Shown piece after piece: positions 1 to 6,690 of a stretch of DNA of 29,561 nt. The position numbers were made by a program, and so were the translations under genes. The stretch is taken from assembly GCA_045654805.1 (NCBI GenBank), contig JAZOOD010000025.1, forward strand, positions 1-29,561. The letters run 5' to 3'. Under the pieces are notes generated by a model that saw nothing but the letters and a program-made list of their open reading frames with translations, did no database searches and was not told the origin of the DNA. This DNA is from CAZNKU01 sp045654805. Its GTDB lineage: Bacteria > Bacillota > Clostridia > Monoglobales > Firm-18. Position 1 is the stretch's first letter. Every line of letters begins with the position of its first letter.

Positions 1-201
1 GATAATTGACTTGTCAAGTTCAGGAAAAGTACGACGGAATATAATCTGCTTTGAACCGGGAAATTTTAAAGCATATAAAAAGGCATCCACTATCTGTCCG
101 TATGACTTGCCTCCGCCTGCTGCACCGCCGAATAATACCTCGTTTACATCTGCATTAATAAAACGGTCTTGTTTTGTTGTTATCTCTAAGTTAATATCCA
201 T
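1..201 (-). CDS. Phage terminase large subunit, N-terminal part (cut by window edge)
   Basis: This is the ATPase/nuclease motor that packages phage DNA into the prohead. Only the first 67 residues are inside the window; the gene runs off the left edge. A Walker A loop of the terminase type is visible near residues 24-32 (GGAAGGGKS), followed by a conserved arginine pair (FRRTFPEL). The ATG lies two bases after the stop codon of the small-subunit gene, so the two are translationally linked. The catalytic Glu and nuclease domain cannot be checked here. The family call is secure because of the motif and the position after a terminase small subunit. Confidence 0.9.
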   Translation of the reverse strand, partial: MDINLEITTKQDRFINADVNEVLFGGAAGGGKSYGQIVDAFLYALKFPGSKQIIFRRTFPELDKSII

Positions 202-203
202 AG

Positions 204-635
204 CTACACCACATTAATATTAACATTAAGCTCATTTTCACTCTTAACATCAATCTTCTGTTCATTAAAGCCATGCATATTGTTAAGCTCTTTTATAGCA
301 TCGGTAGCAACCTTTGCCATTTTATTATCCACAAAGCTTATTGAATTGCCGTTATCTGTTTCCATTTCACGTTTTAAATGCTTTATAGCCTCATCTTTAA
401 TCATTATCAGGTCATTTATGGCTTGTTCCCGTGTCCACAATGCCTGTTCAGCACTTTGGTTAATCAATTCTTCATACCTTGCCCTAACCTTGTCCTCTGC
501 AAAGAGTTTTGATGCCTTGCTATCAATATTTTCATCTTTCATTGTTTTTACATTATAAGCCTCTTTATATGCCTCTCTTTGGCTTTTTCCTTTTACAAGT
601 TCCTGTACAAACTTTTCCTGCTTTGTTGTCAGCAT
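204..635 (-). CDS. Phage terminase small subunit
   Basis: This is the DNA-recognition subunit that brings the large subunit to phage DNA. The start (TTKQEKFVQELVKGKSQREAYKEAY) is the helix-turn-helix signature of the Terminase_2 (XtmA-like) family. The rest is helical and matches the usual length of about 140-150 residues. I chose the ATG at 635 rather than an in-frame GTG three codons upstream because AGAGGTG sits six bases before it. It directly precedes the large subunit, the standard packaging order, and marks the start of the late genes. Confidence 0.9.
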   Translation of the reverse strand: MLTTKQEKFVQELVKGKSQREAYKEAYNVKTMKDENIDSKASKLFAEDKVRARYEELINQSAEQALWTREQAINDLIMIKDEAIKHLKREMETDNGNSISFVDNKMAKVATDAIKELNNMHGFNEQKIDVKSENELNVNINVV

Positions 636-798
636 TGTGTTCACCTCTTTTCTTTTTCACAATTCTATAATCAAAGCCGAACGATTTACATATATCGCAC
701 AGCTCTTTAACATTGCTTATCTTCTTCAAATCGTTATCTATTCCGAAAACCTCTGCACATCTGTAGCATAAGGTTAATATTAACTGTTTCAAATTCAC
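565..798 (-). CDS. Small Cys-pair phage protein overlapping terS
   Basis: A possible 77-residue protein with two CxxC pairs (CYRC near residue 11, CDIC near 34), a third Cys pair near the end and a strongly basic tail (KRKKPKRGI). Such a layout suggests a small zinc-binding, nucleic-acid-associated phage protein, but no family is recognised. It overlaps the terminase small subunit by about 70 bases, which is more than is usual in phage operons, and its start (GTG at 798) lacks a clear ribosome binding site. The Cys spacing is the main argument that it is real. Confidence 0.45.
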   Translation of the reverse strand: MNLKQLILTLCYRCAEVFGIDNDLKKISNVKELCDICKSFGFDYRIVKKKRGEHNADNKAGKVCTGTCKRKKPKRGI

Positions 799-814
799 CA
801 CCACTATTTTTGTG

Positions 815-858
815 TATAAAATAAGCACCTACCGTTTAAAGTAAGTGCTTATTTGGTC
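815..858. terminator. Long hairpin between late regulator and terminase genes
   Basis: An inverted repeat with a 10-bp perfect outer stem (819-828 with 845-854), one mismatch, then three more pairs (TAC/GTA) and an 8-base loop. Both flanks are T/A rich, so it could terminate in either direction. It lies between the ArpU-like regulator and the packaging genes, where early transcription would need to stop and late transcription begin. Confidence 0.5.
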
Positions 859-956
859 TGCTCAACCCCGTACGCTTAAAGGGAAGGTTGAACAATATGA
901 TAGTCATAGAAAAATATATTGTTTGGAGGAATACATTTTTCACGATACCATATTAA

Positions 957-980
957 CACATAAAAAGTGTAAAAAAGTGT
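957..980. promoter_or_regulatory. Direct repeat of AAAAAGTGT upstream of packaging genes
   Basis: Two copies of AAAAAGTGT spaced 10 bp (962-970, 972-980), preceded by ACAC on the other strand. On the minus strand this reads as tandem ACACTTTTT just after the stop of the ArpU-like regulator and upstream of the packaging genes. ArpU-family regulators bind repeated half-sites at late promoters, so this is a candidate activator site. That assignment is inference. Confidence 0.3.
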
Positions 981-986
981 AGAGTT

Positions 987-1418
987 TTATTTTTTTAAGT
1001 GTTTTTCATACAATGTATCTTGAGCAGTTCTTAAAACATATTTAATACCGTCCTCAGAATAATTAAACTTACTTGCCAACTGTTGGTTGTTTAACCCCTC
1101 AATATACTTTGCTCTTAAAATCTGCTTACAGTGAAATTTCAAAGGCGATATGTACTCTTCAAACTCTTTCATACACTTTTCTTTCGCCCTTGTACACTCC
1201 TCTATGGACTTGCAGTATCTCTCACGTAGAATAACTGCAGTCTCTGTTGTACTGCCTGTCCCTCCCGGAGTTGATACCGCATCATAAGATGTAGCCCTTA
1301 ACGGATTTTCCAAGTCTTTTAAAAGAATATCATACATTTTTATGTTGGTATTAAGTTCATCAAGTCTGTTTGCAAACTCCCATAGTCTGTCGTTTATAAT
1401 CTTTCTTTCCGGTTTCAT
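987..1418 (-). CDS. ArpU-like late transcription regulator
   Basis: A 143-residue protein with a helical N-terminus and a C-terminal sigma-70 region 4-like helix-turn-helix (about residues 95-138, with QILRAKYIEGLNNQQLA and then GIKYVLRTAQDTLYEKH). This organisation and the location just before terminase genes match the ArpU/RinA-type regulators that switch on phage late genes. Residues 45-60 form a Gly/Thr/Ser-rich linker. It overlaps the upstream gene by ATGA, so it is the last gene of the early operon and would feed forward onto the packaging genes. Confidence 0.75.
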   Translation of the reverse strand: MKPERKIINDRLWEFANRLDELNTNIKMYDILLKDLENPLRATSYDAVSTPGGTGSTTETAVILRERYCKSIEECTRAKEKCMKEFEEYISPLKFHCKQILRAKYIEGLNNQQLASKFNYSEDGIKYVLRTAQDTLYEKHLKK

Positions 1419-1747
1419 ACCACACCTCCCACCATCTGTAATTCCTTAAACAAATCCTTTATCTTATCAGCTGAAATATTAAGCACACCGCATTGTTTGT
1501 TTTTAATGACCAATTCACCATCCATATATTTGATGTACTCCATATCGTCAAATATTTCACTCTTGACAGTACCGTTATAAAGGACATTATCTCTGTAAAA
1601 CCTTTCTGCATCTTTCTTTTTCATCCCGGTAAAGTCCATTATGTATCTTATGCAGTAGCCTTTGTCATACTTACTTATTCTGCCGTGGTCATTAATGCAA
1701 TGTTGCAGATGCTCTTTAAGACGGGATGTTATTTCTTGTTCTGACAT
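1415..1747 (-). CDS. Phage protein of unknown function
   Basis: A 110-residue protein with mixed helix and strand and no signal peptide or membrane segment. I recognise no family. It is translationally coupled to the ArpU-like gene (ATGA overlap) and starts directly after the stop of the gene before it, which supports expression as part of the early operon. Confidence 0.7.
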   Translation of the reverse strand: MSEQEITSRLKEHLQHCINDHGRISKYDKGYCIRYIMDFTGMKKKDAERFYRDNVLYNGTVKSEIFDDMEYIKYMDGELVIKNKQCGVLNISADKIKDLFKELQMVGGVV

Positions 1748-1984
1748 TTAATCTTCCTCACTTTCAAACCACTTTATCCAATCATCTATTGACATTTGTT
1801 TATTTTCCTGTTCGTGCTTGTCTTTGAGTTCGGATTTAACTTTTTGTATTATCCTTGCAAGAAAATTTATGGACATTCTTAATGTATCGTCTGGGTCATC
1901 GGAATATTGGCGGCATAAAGCACGCCAACAATTATCAAAAGACTCCACTACTCTATCTTCGATTTCAATTATCTTATTATCCAT
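1748..1984 (-). CDS. Small acidic phage protein, unknown
   Basis: A 78-residue, mostly helical, acidic protein ending in IDDWIKWFESEED. No family is recognised. Its start is preceded by GGAGTGATACATA, and the same 16-base ribosome-binding-site and start block is repeated before the next upstream gene, suggesting recent duplication of a gene-start cassette. Confidence 0.65.
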   Translation of the reverse strand: MDNKIIEIEDRVVESFDNCWRALCRQYSDDPDDTLRMSINFLARIIQKVKSELKDKHEQENKQMSIDDWIKWFESEED

Positions 1985-2280
1985 TATGTATCACTCCAAT
2001 CTAATGCCTGTCCGCATTTATAACATTCAGTATCCCCGTATAAAATAGACATCTTATCACCGCATTTCGGACACTTGTACATTCTATGTCCATAACATAT
2101 TGGTTTTAATGGATACCATTTCTTTTCATAGCCCGTCTTTACTATTAACCAAAATATCATCAAACATAATACGTACAACGTAGCAAGCTCTTTGATAAAT
2201 ACTGAGGGTATAACCAATAACCATAATACCCTGCAAAAGCCTATTGTATGGTTATGCCATAAAAGAAATAGCTTTTTCAT
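1984..2280 (-). CDS. Small membrane protein with zinc ribbon
   Basis: A 98-residue protein with two hydrophobic segments (about residues 14-28 and 34-48) and a C-terminal zinc ribbon with CPKC and CYKC pairs 17 residues apart. The ribbon is probably cytoplasmic. Function is unknown; similar membrane-ribbon proteins are common accessory genes in Firmicutes prophages. An AAGGAG site about 10 bases upstream supports the start. Confidence 0.65.
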   Translation of the reverse strand: MKKLFLLWHNHTIGFCRVLWLLVIPSVFIKELATLYVLCLMIFWLIVKTGYEKKWYPLKPICYGHRMYKCPKCGDKMSILYGDTECYKCGQALDWSDT

Positions 2281-2307
2281 TATGTATCACTCCTTTTGAT
2301 TGCGATT

Positions 2308-2886
2308 TTATTGTGGTTGTTGTAGTTGCTGTGTAGCCAATTTAAAAGCAAGCAAATACAGTTCAATAATTCCTGTTCTATCTCTGCCGATATATCTCGC
2401 CTCTTCCCAAAAATCACATATACATTTATCCATTATTTCATAACCTTTTTCGCTGATACCTCTATCTATATCAAAATTTTCAAGCACTTCATCAATCACC
2501 TGTTCTATACTGTCGTTAAATGTGTTCTCCATTAACTCATCTGCTATCAGATATTCTTCTATCAGTTCCTTTAAATCGGTAACCGCCTTATCTCTGTCAT
2601 AGAAATACACCTTTCTTGACATACAATCTATTTTTTCTTCAAAATATCCTGCATTGTTGACAAAATCAGAAAATTTATCATAGGTCATATTATTGTAGTT
2701 TGAAGCAATTAAATCTCCCAAATCACCTGTTATATGTAACCTGCAAAAATCTTCCTCAAACACAAATCTAATCCTGTACTCTGTGCTATCAGGTTTTTTA
2801 AAATCTAATATTTTTATACTGCCATAATCGGTAAATATTGCGATATGGTCTTTAAATCTTGCTTTTTGGTTTTCTAAATCAAGCAT
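2308..2886 (-). CDS. Phage protein of unknown function
   Basis: A 192-residue protein, mixed alpha/beta in the first 90 residues and helical after that, ending in a Gln-rich tail (QQLQQPQ). No motif is recognised. I chose the ATG at 2886 because AAGGAG lies directly before it and because a longer version would overlap the gene upstream. Confidence 0.65.
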   Translation of the reverse strand: MLDLENQKARFKDHIAIFTDYGSIKILDFKKPDSTEYRIRFVFEEDFCRLHITGDLGDLIASNYNNMTYDKFSDFVNNAGYFEEKIDCMSRKVYFYDRDKAVTDLKELIEEYLIADELMENTFNDSIEQVIDEVLENFDIDRGISEKGYEIMDKCICDFWEEARYIGRDRTGIIELYLLAFKLATQQLQQPQ

Positions 2887-2890
2887 ACTC

Positions 2891-3154
2891 TCACTCCTTA
2901 AAATCGTTCTTTTTTGCACCATAACTACAATAATCTTCTGTTATCATAACTTTACCTAAAATCTTACAAACAACCGATATATCGTTTTTATGTAAGATGT
3001 TTGCACAATCCTTACACCTTACAACCTCAACAAAGTCTGCTTTGTTTTTGAAATACTCACATAAACTTTCCACTTTTAATGGTTTGCCAATAAACTCTTT
3101 ATGCCATACAGAGCAACGCTCAAAGTGGATACAATGCCCACAATCACCTATCAT
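2891..3154 (-). CDS. Cys-rich phage zinc-finger-like protein
   Basis: An 87-residue protein with eight cysteines in pairs (CGHC, RCKDC and further single Cys ending in DYCSYG). The pattern VRCKDC...DYCSYG is recurrent in small proteins of clostridial phages, whose role is unknown. AGGTAAGGAAG precedes the chosen ATG. It belongs to a run of at least six Cys-rich small genes in this operon. Confidence 0.65.
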   Translation of the reverse strand: MIGDCGHCIHFERCSVWHKEFIGKPLKVESLCEYFKNKADFVEVVRCKDCANILHKNDISVVCKILGKVMITEDYCSYGAKKNDFKE

Positions 3155-3159
3155 CTTCC

Positions 3160-3315
3160 TTACCTCATTTCTTTCCACCACTTACCAAACAAGCGGTATC
3201 TTAACGTAGGGTAAAATCGCCAACATCTTTTTAAATCACATTTGTTTCTGATAGCTCCTGTGCATTTGCATTTGATTCCCTTACAATATCTTCGTTGATG
3301 AACACATTTCTTCAT
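3160..3315 (-). CDS. Very small basic Cys-rich protein
   Basis: A 51-residue protein with six cysteines and many Lys/Arg residues (begins MKKCVHQRRYCKG, ends KWWKEMR). It overlaps the stop of the gene before it by ATGA, has the site GGAGGTAAGGAAG upstream, and its own stop falls in the ribosome binding site of the next gene. This tight packing supports it as a real gene although it is very short. Function unknown; it may bind zinc or nucleic acid. Confidence 0.55.
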   Translation of the reverse strand: MKKCVHQRRYCKGIKCKCTGAIRNKCDLKRCWRFYPTLRYRLFGKWWKEMR

Positions 3316-3638
3316 TCTTCCTTACCTCCGTCCATTTTTGCACCGCACTCGTTACAGTAATTCGGTGTTATGTCCATTTCTTTGTCTATACCCCACTCCA
3401 TATGACCGCAAAGCGAACACTTTATGTATGGAATTTCATCGTTATCTTCTAAGCCTTTTTCAAGTTCCCACTCCTGAATCCACTCTCCGTGCTTAACTTC
3501 CTCAACATCGGCAACGGACTTAAAATCATCACACCCACATTCCGCATACATTTCACCATCAAATTCCCCTTGTTCTTTGACTTCGTAATATGTTCCCTTA
3601 CAAGCTTCATAATGAAAACAATCTTTACAAGTTGCCAT
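3312..3638 (-). CDS. Phage zinc-ribbon protein
   Basis: A 108-residue protein with an N-terminal Cys cluster (CKDCFHYEAC) and a C-terminal zinc ribbon (CSLCGHMEW, then YCNECGAKMDG). The KHGEWI linker before the ribbon is a familiar signature of this uncharacterised phage family. Start and stop overlap neighbouring genes by one and four bases, so it is translated as part of a coupled series. Confidence 0.75.
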   Translation of the reverse strand: MATCKDCFHYEACKGTYYEVKEQGEFDGEMYAECGCDDFKSVADVEEVKHGEWIQEWELEKGLEDNDEIPYIKCSLCGHMEWGIDKEMDITPNYCNECGAKMDGGKEE

Positions 3639-3976
3639 TACTCCGCACCGCCTTTCTTTACACTATTTGTTGTTGCAAAAGGTACAGAATAATCTCTTGC
3701 CATATAAGCAGGATTGAAAGGCTCTGTATGTCGAATAACAGCACAAGGCTTTATTGCCATTGCCACCATATCCTTTTTTACATAGTCGGTATTATCCATA
3801 ATGTAATCAACATATACAAGACAACTATTTCCTGTATAATACTGTCCGTCAAATTCATTTAAGGCTAATAAATCACCTTTGCGAAATGGTCTGTCGTTAT
3901 TTCGTATTTCAAAAGTCTTTTCGCCCAAAATAACTGCATTAAAATATTCGGGCAATATCTTCAATTCGTGTATCAT
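3638..3976 (-). CDS. DUF3850/ASCH-like PUA-fold protein
   Basis: A 112-residue protein whose first 60 residues (HELKILPEYFNAVILGEKTFEIRNNDRPFRKGD, given in part) match the DUF3850 family. This is a PUA/ASCH-type fold thought to bind RNA or modified nucleotides. The conserved EIR and GD motifs are present. The role in phages is not established; possibilities are RNA binding or recognition of a modified base. It overlaps both neighbours by a few bases. Confidence 0.8.
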   Translation of the reverse strand: MIHELKILPEYFNAVILGEKTFEIRNNDRPFRKGDLLALNEFDGQYYTGNSCLVYVDYIMDNTDYVKKDMVAMAIKPCAVIRHTEPFNPAYMARDYSVPFATTNSVKKGGAE

Positions 3977-4164
3977 TCCTGCACACCGCCTTTCTGTTTG
4001 TAATGTCTACAAAGCAACGCTCTTAATCTTAAGTTCATTCCTCTGTCAATGCGTTTGTGCTTTACTTTACAATAATCATCATAAGCACGAAAATAACTAC
4101 CTCTATATTTGCAATTTCTGCAATGTCTTATAATAGGCATATCGGCAGGTGCTTCTCTACACAT
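3973..4164 (-). CDS. Small Cys-rich protein
   Basis: A 63-residue basic protein with a CRNCKYRG knuckle and further Cys near residues 32 and 52, suggesting one zinc site. Unknown function. The ATG at 4164 has GGTGAAG upstream; an alternative start eight codons later is possible. It is coupled to the previous gene by a TAATG overlap. Confidence 0.6.
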   Translation of the reverse strand: MCREAPADMPIIRHCRNCKYRGSYFRAYDDYCKVKHKRIDRGMNLRLRALLCRHYKQKGGVQE

Positions 4165-4310
4165 TATTCTTCACCGCCTTTCTCGGTTGGGTGGTCTTGC
4201 TCTGCTTTCTGTTTTAATTTTTCTTCACGAATATTGCATTTTACAAAGCAAGTCAAAACTGTATCCTCATCTCTGCACTCTTTTCTAAATTCACAGTCGC
4301 AACATCTCAT
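4164..4310 (-). CDS. Very small Cys-rich protein
   Basis: A 48-residue protein with an N-terminal cluster of six cysteines (starts MRCCDCEFRKEC) and a charged tail. It starts in an ATGA overlap with the gene before it, has GAGGGG upstream, and ends in a TAATG overlap with the next gene. These junctions make it very likely to be translated. No family is known to me. Confidence 0.6.
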   Translation of the reverse strand: MRCCDCEFRKECRDEDTVLTCFVKCNIREEKLKQKAEQDHPTEKGGEE

Positions 4311-4693
4311 TTCCCCTCACCTTCCATTTCTTCTAAAAGTGCATCAATGATAATAAGCATTGTTGCTCTGTCTGTAGGGTCATAAATAAGAACACTCTCT
4401 TTTTTTAATCTCTCCGCAAATTCTTTTCTGCCTTTGGATTCTGCCTTAGCAATCATGTTTACATAGTGCATACAATAACTATGCTCCCTGTTCCTTTCGG
4501 CTAGGATTTTAAAATTTTCTTCCTTCAACCTCTCAATCTCTACCTTTTGGCGGTTGATAAGGGCAAGTATGTTTTTAAAAAGCTTTTGCATACATTGTTT
4601 ATCAGTCCACAATGAGCATTTAGTACAATCCCCAGTTTTATCGGATTTTTTGCAACACTCCAAAGCCTTTATAATCTCGTTATCTGTCATCAT
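4307..4693 (-). CDS. Phage coiled-coil protein with N-terminal Cys cluster
   Basis: A 128-residue protein starting TDNEIIKALECCKK, with CTKC near residue 22, followed by a coiled coil (INRQKVEIERLKEENFKIL). This architecture is very frequent in Firmicutes phages, always uncharacterised. The ATG at 4693 is favoured by GGGGAG upstream; a GTG two codons earlier overlaps the previous stop and is an alternative. Confidence 0.75.
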   Translation of the reverse strand: MMTDNEIIKALECCKKSDKTGDCTKCSLWTDKQCMQKLFKNILALINRQKVEIERLKEENFKILAERNREHSYCMHYVNMIAKAESKGRKEFAERLKKESVLIYDPTDRATMLIIIDALLEEMEGEGK

Positions 4694-4695
4694 AC

Positions 4696-5124
4696 TCACT
4701 CCCCTATATAATACGGCTCTTCATCTTCCCAAGATAGGAAGGACACATCGTGATACAATGTAGAATAACTTCCATCATTATCCCATTCGGGACATTCCGC
4801 TCTCCTTGTCGGTTTTGTTCTGAATGCATGTACTGCTCCACTCGCATCTTTGGCAATATACTTAAAACCACACAACTTCGCATAAGCTATTACTATCTTA
4901 TCTTCCTCTGTTGGCTTTGGAATTTTGATTATTTTAGTTTCACCAGTTATAATTTTCCTGTATGTATCAACATTCTCTACTGCCTCAAAATATCGGTCGC
5001 TTATTCTACACTGCAAAGTCAAATCTTCACTAAAACGACATATCATACCGTCTTTAACAATTCTAAACTCCTCTACAGGCTCCACACCTAATATGTCAAA
5101 TATCTTTCTTGCTTTTTCTGTCAT
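4696..5124 (-). CDS. Phage protein of unknown function
   Basis: A 142-residue soluble protein. The first half is beta-rich (EFRIVKDGMICRFSEDLTLQCRI) and the C-terminal part has conserved-looking Trp/Asp-rich segments. I have seen this pattern in clostridial prophages without an assigned function. It has a strong AGGAGG site and follows the methyltransferase gene. Confidence 0.65.
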   Translation of the reverse strand: MTEKARKIFDILGVEPVEEFRIVKDGMICRFSEDLTLQCRISDRYFEAVENVDTYRKIITGETKIIKIPKPTEEDKIVIAYAKLCGFKYIAKDASGAVHAFRTKPTRRAECPEWDNDGSYSTLYHDVSFLSWEDEEPYYIGE

Positions 5125-5136
5125 TTTTTATTCCTC

Positions 5137-5898
5137 CTACCAAGTAAATTTTGTTTGTACAGTAATGTTTGATAACATCTGTTCTTTGGCTTTATTATAA
5201 AAATCCTTTGCAATTTCAAATCCATATGCTTTTCTGTCAAGCTCTGCCGCAGCTCTTAATGTTGTCCCACTTCCTGCAACAGGGTCAATAACAACATCAC
5301 CCTCATCGGTAAATATTTCAATCAATCGTTTTAACGTAGCAACAGGTTTTTGTGTAGGGTGTATTTTTGGATACCCTTCCCCATCGCGTTCCCACTTAAA
5401 CCAATTAAATATCATTTGACCGTCATTATTAAACTTTGGTAGCTTGTCCCTGTACAAAATCAAAGCATATTCGGTAGCTCCTACAACTTTCATATTTGCC
5501 TTTAACACCTGTGCAGAATAATTTTTAATAAATACCAAAGGAATGTGATGTTCAAATCCGTGTTTTTTACCATAGTCAATAACCATTTGTAATTGCTCAA
5601 AGGCACAGAAAACAATCATACAAGGTGCTTTACCTTTTTCTTTTGGTTCTTTGATTAATAACTTACTGCAAAAGTGCATATATTCTGCAATATTAAAATT
5701 AACATCCGTATTAAAAAATGTTTTACCCGCTTTTTTGCTTTCACCGTTCTTATTATCTCCACCTATGTACCATTCGGGACTTGATGCATAAGCATTTACC
5801 CCAAGATTATATGGTATATCAGCAATTACAAGTTGAGCTTTCGGTATGTTATATCTCTTGTAATTTTGAAAATGGTCATTATATAACTCTGCTTTCAT
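5137..5898 (-). CDS. DNA methyltransferase (N6/N4, beta class)
   Basis: An S-adenosylmethionine-dependent DNA methyltransferase acting on exocyclic amino groups. The catalytic motif IV comes first, as ADIPYN at about residues 26-31, and the AdoMet motif (DPVAGSGTT) lies in the last quarter, the beta-class order. HPTQKP, the usual link before the AdoMet motif, is present. Motif IV is DIPY rather than the usual DPPY, a mild variant seen in phage enzymes. No restriction partner is adjacent, so it is an orphan phage enzyme, perhaps protecting phage DNA from host restriction. The ATG is one base after the previous stop with GGAGGG upstream. Confidence 0.85.
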   Translation of the reverse strand: MKAELYNDHFQNYKRYNIPKAQLVIADIPYNLGVNAYASSPEWYIGGDNKNGESKKAGKTFFNTDVNFNIAEYMHFCSKLLIKEPKEKGKAPCMIVFCAFEQLQMVIDYGKKHGFEHHIPLVFIKNYSAQVLKANMKVVGATEYALILYRDKLPKFNNDGQMIFNWFKWERDGEGYPKIHPTQKPVATLKRLIEIFTDEGDVVIDPVAGSGTTLRAAAELDRKAYGFEIAKDFYNKAKEQMLSNITVQTKFTW

Positions 5899-5899
5899 T

Positions 5900-6259
5900 T
5901 CATCCCTCCATAAAATCAAATATATTCATTTGTGTTTCAACTTTTATGCCTTGATATTTTTCATCTACATAAGCCTTTAAACTATGGTCAATATACTCAC
6001 AAGCACTTTGATAGCTTTCAAATATTTCTAACATCTTTTTTGGTGTTTCACCAACTCCATGTCCTGATGTGGGATTATCAGCACCTATAGAAACCATTAA
6101 ACCCTCTGGCCACAAATCCCTATATTCGGTTGTTATCATTCCAATAGAAAACCTTGCTTTGTTAAATTGAAAGTATTTTGTTTCAAAAGGCTTTAGCTTT
6201 TTAATATCATTGACAATCTCTTTGTACTCATCTTCTGTAAATACATCCTGTAAGTACAT
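5900..6259 (-). CDS. Phage protein with C-terminal sliding-clamp-binding motif
   Basis: A 119-residue protein of unknown fold. Its last ten residues read QMNIFDFMEG; Q110 to F116 fits the QxxLF-type peptide that docks in the bacterial beta sliding clamp. This suggests that the protein, and perhaps the methyltransferase encoded one base downstream, works at replicating DNA. The N-terminal part contains IGADNPTSGHGVGETP, which does not match a known catalytic motif. Start supported by GAGAGGTG. Confidence 0.6.
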   Translation of the reverse strand: MYLQDVFTEDEYKEIVNDIKKLKPFETKYFQFNKARFSIGMITTEYRDLWPEGLMVSIGADNPTSGHGVGETPKKMLEIFESYQSACEYIDHSLKAYVDEKYQGIKVETQMNIFDFMEG

Positions 6260-6277
6260 TTCACACCTCTCTTATCC

Positions 6278-6466
6278 TTATTCCGCCATTTCAACCTTGT
6301 CCATAGCAACGATTATTACGGAATTCTTATCAAACCTATGTAATTCAAGCTGATAATACCAATTATCCGTCAAACGCATCGTTACTGCAGATACGTAATA
6401 TTCCTTATCCTCATAGCGGACCTTTTTTCTATGCTTCATACATTTCTTAACTTCTGATAGTTCCAT
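6278..6466 (-). CDS. Small phage protein, unknown
   Basis: A 62-residue, basic, probably beta-rich protein (VKKCMKHRKKVRYEDKEYYVSAVTMR). AAGGAG six bases before the ATG at 6466 fixes the start. It is the first gene downstream of the iteron region. No function can be proposed. Confidence 0.6.
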   Translation of the reverse strand: MELSEVKKCMKHRKKVRYEDKEYYVSAVTMRLTDNWYYQLELHRFDKNSVIIVAMDKVEMAE

Positions 6467-6488
6467 AATTAACTCCTTGTGTTCTCTG

Positions 6489-6689
6489 TGTACTCTTGTG
6501 TACCCCAAGTACAGGGTACAGTTAAACCCTTGATATTATGCGATTTTTAAATAGGTGTACCCGTTGTACCCTCTTTTTCCAACTATAAAAATATTTTTTA
6601 CAACACATATAAATTTAACTATTTTATGTATATATCAATATAAAATATGGTTGTTTAAATGGGCGGGTACACAGGGTACAGAGGGTACA
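6489..6689. repeat. GGGTACA iterons flanking an AT-rich core; candidate phage origin
   Basis: Seven copies of GGGTACA/TGTACCC lie within 200 bp. Three in direct orientation occur at 9-bp period (6665, 6674, 6683), two inverted at 9-bp period (6556, 6565), and single copies at 6499 (inverted) and 6514 (direct). A related TGTACTC lies at 6489. Between the inverted pair and the direct triplet is about 90 bp of nearly pure A/T. Iterons around an AT-rich unwinding region, next to the primase and helicase genes, fit a replication origin. Alternatively they could bind a transcription regulator. Confidence 0.55.
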
Positions 6690-6690
6690 G

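Noticed and set aside
5137..5898. Restriction-modification system
   Set aside because: A methyltransferase is present but no endonuclease or specificity gene is adjacent, so it is treated as an orphan phage enzyme.
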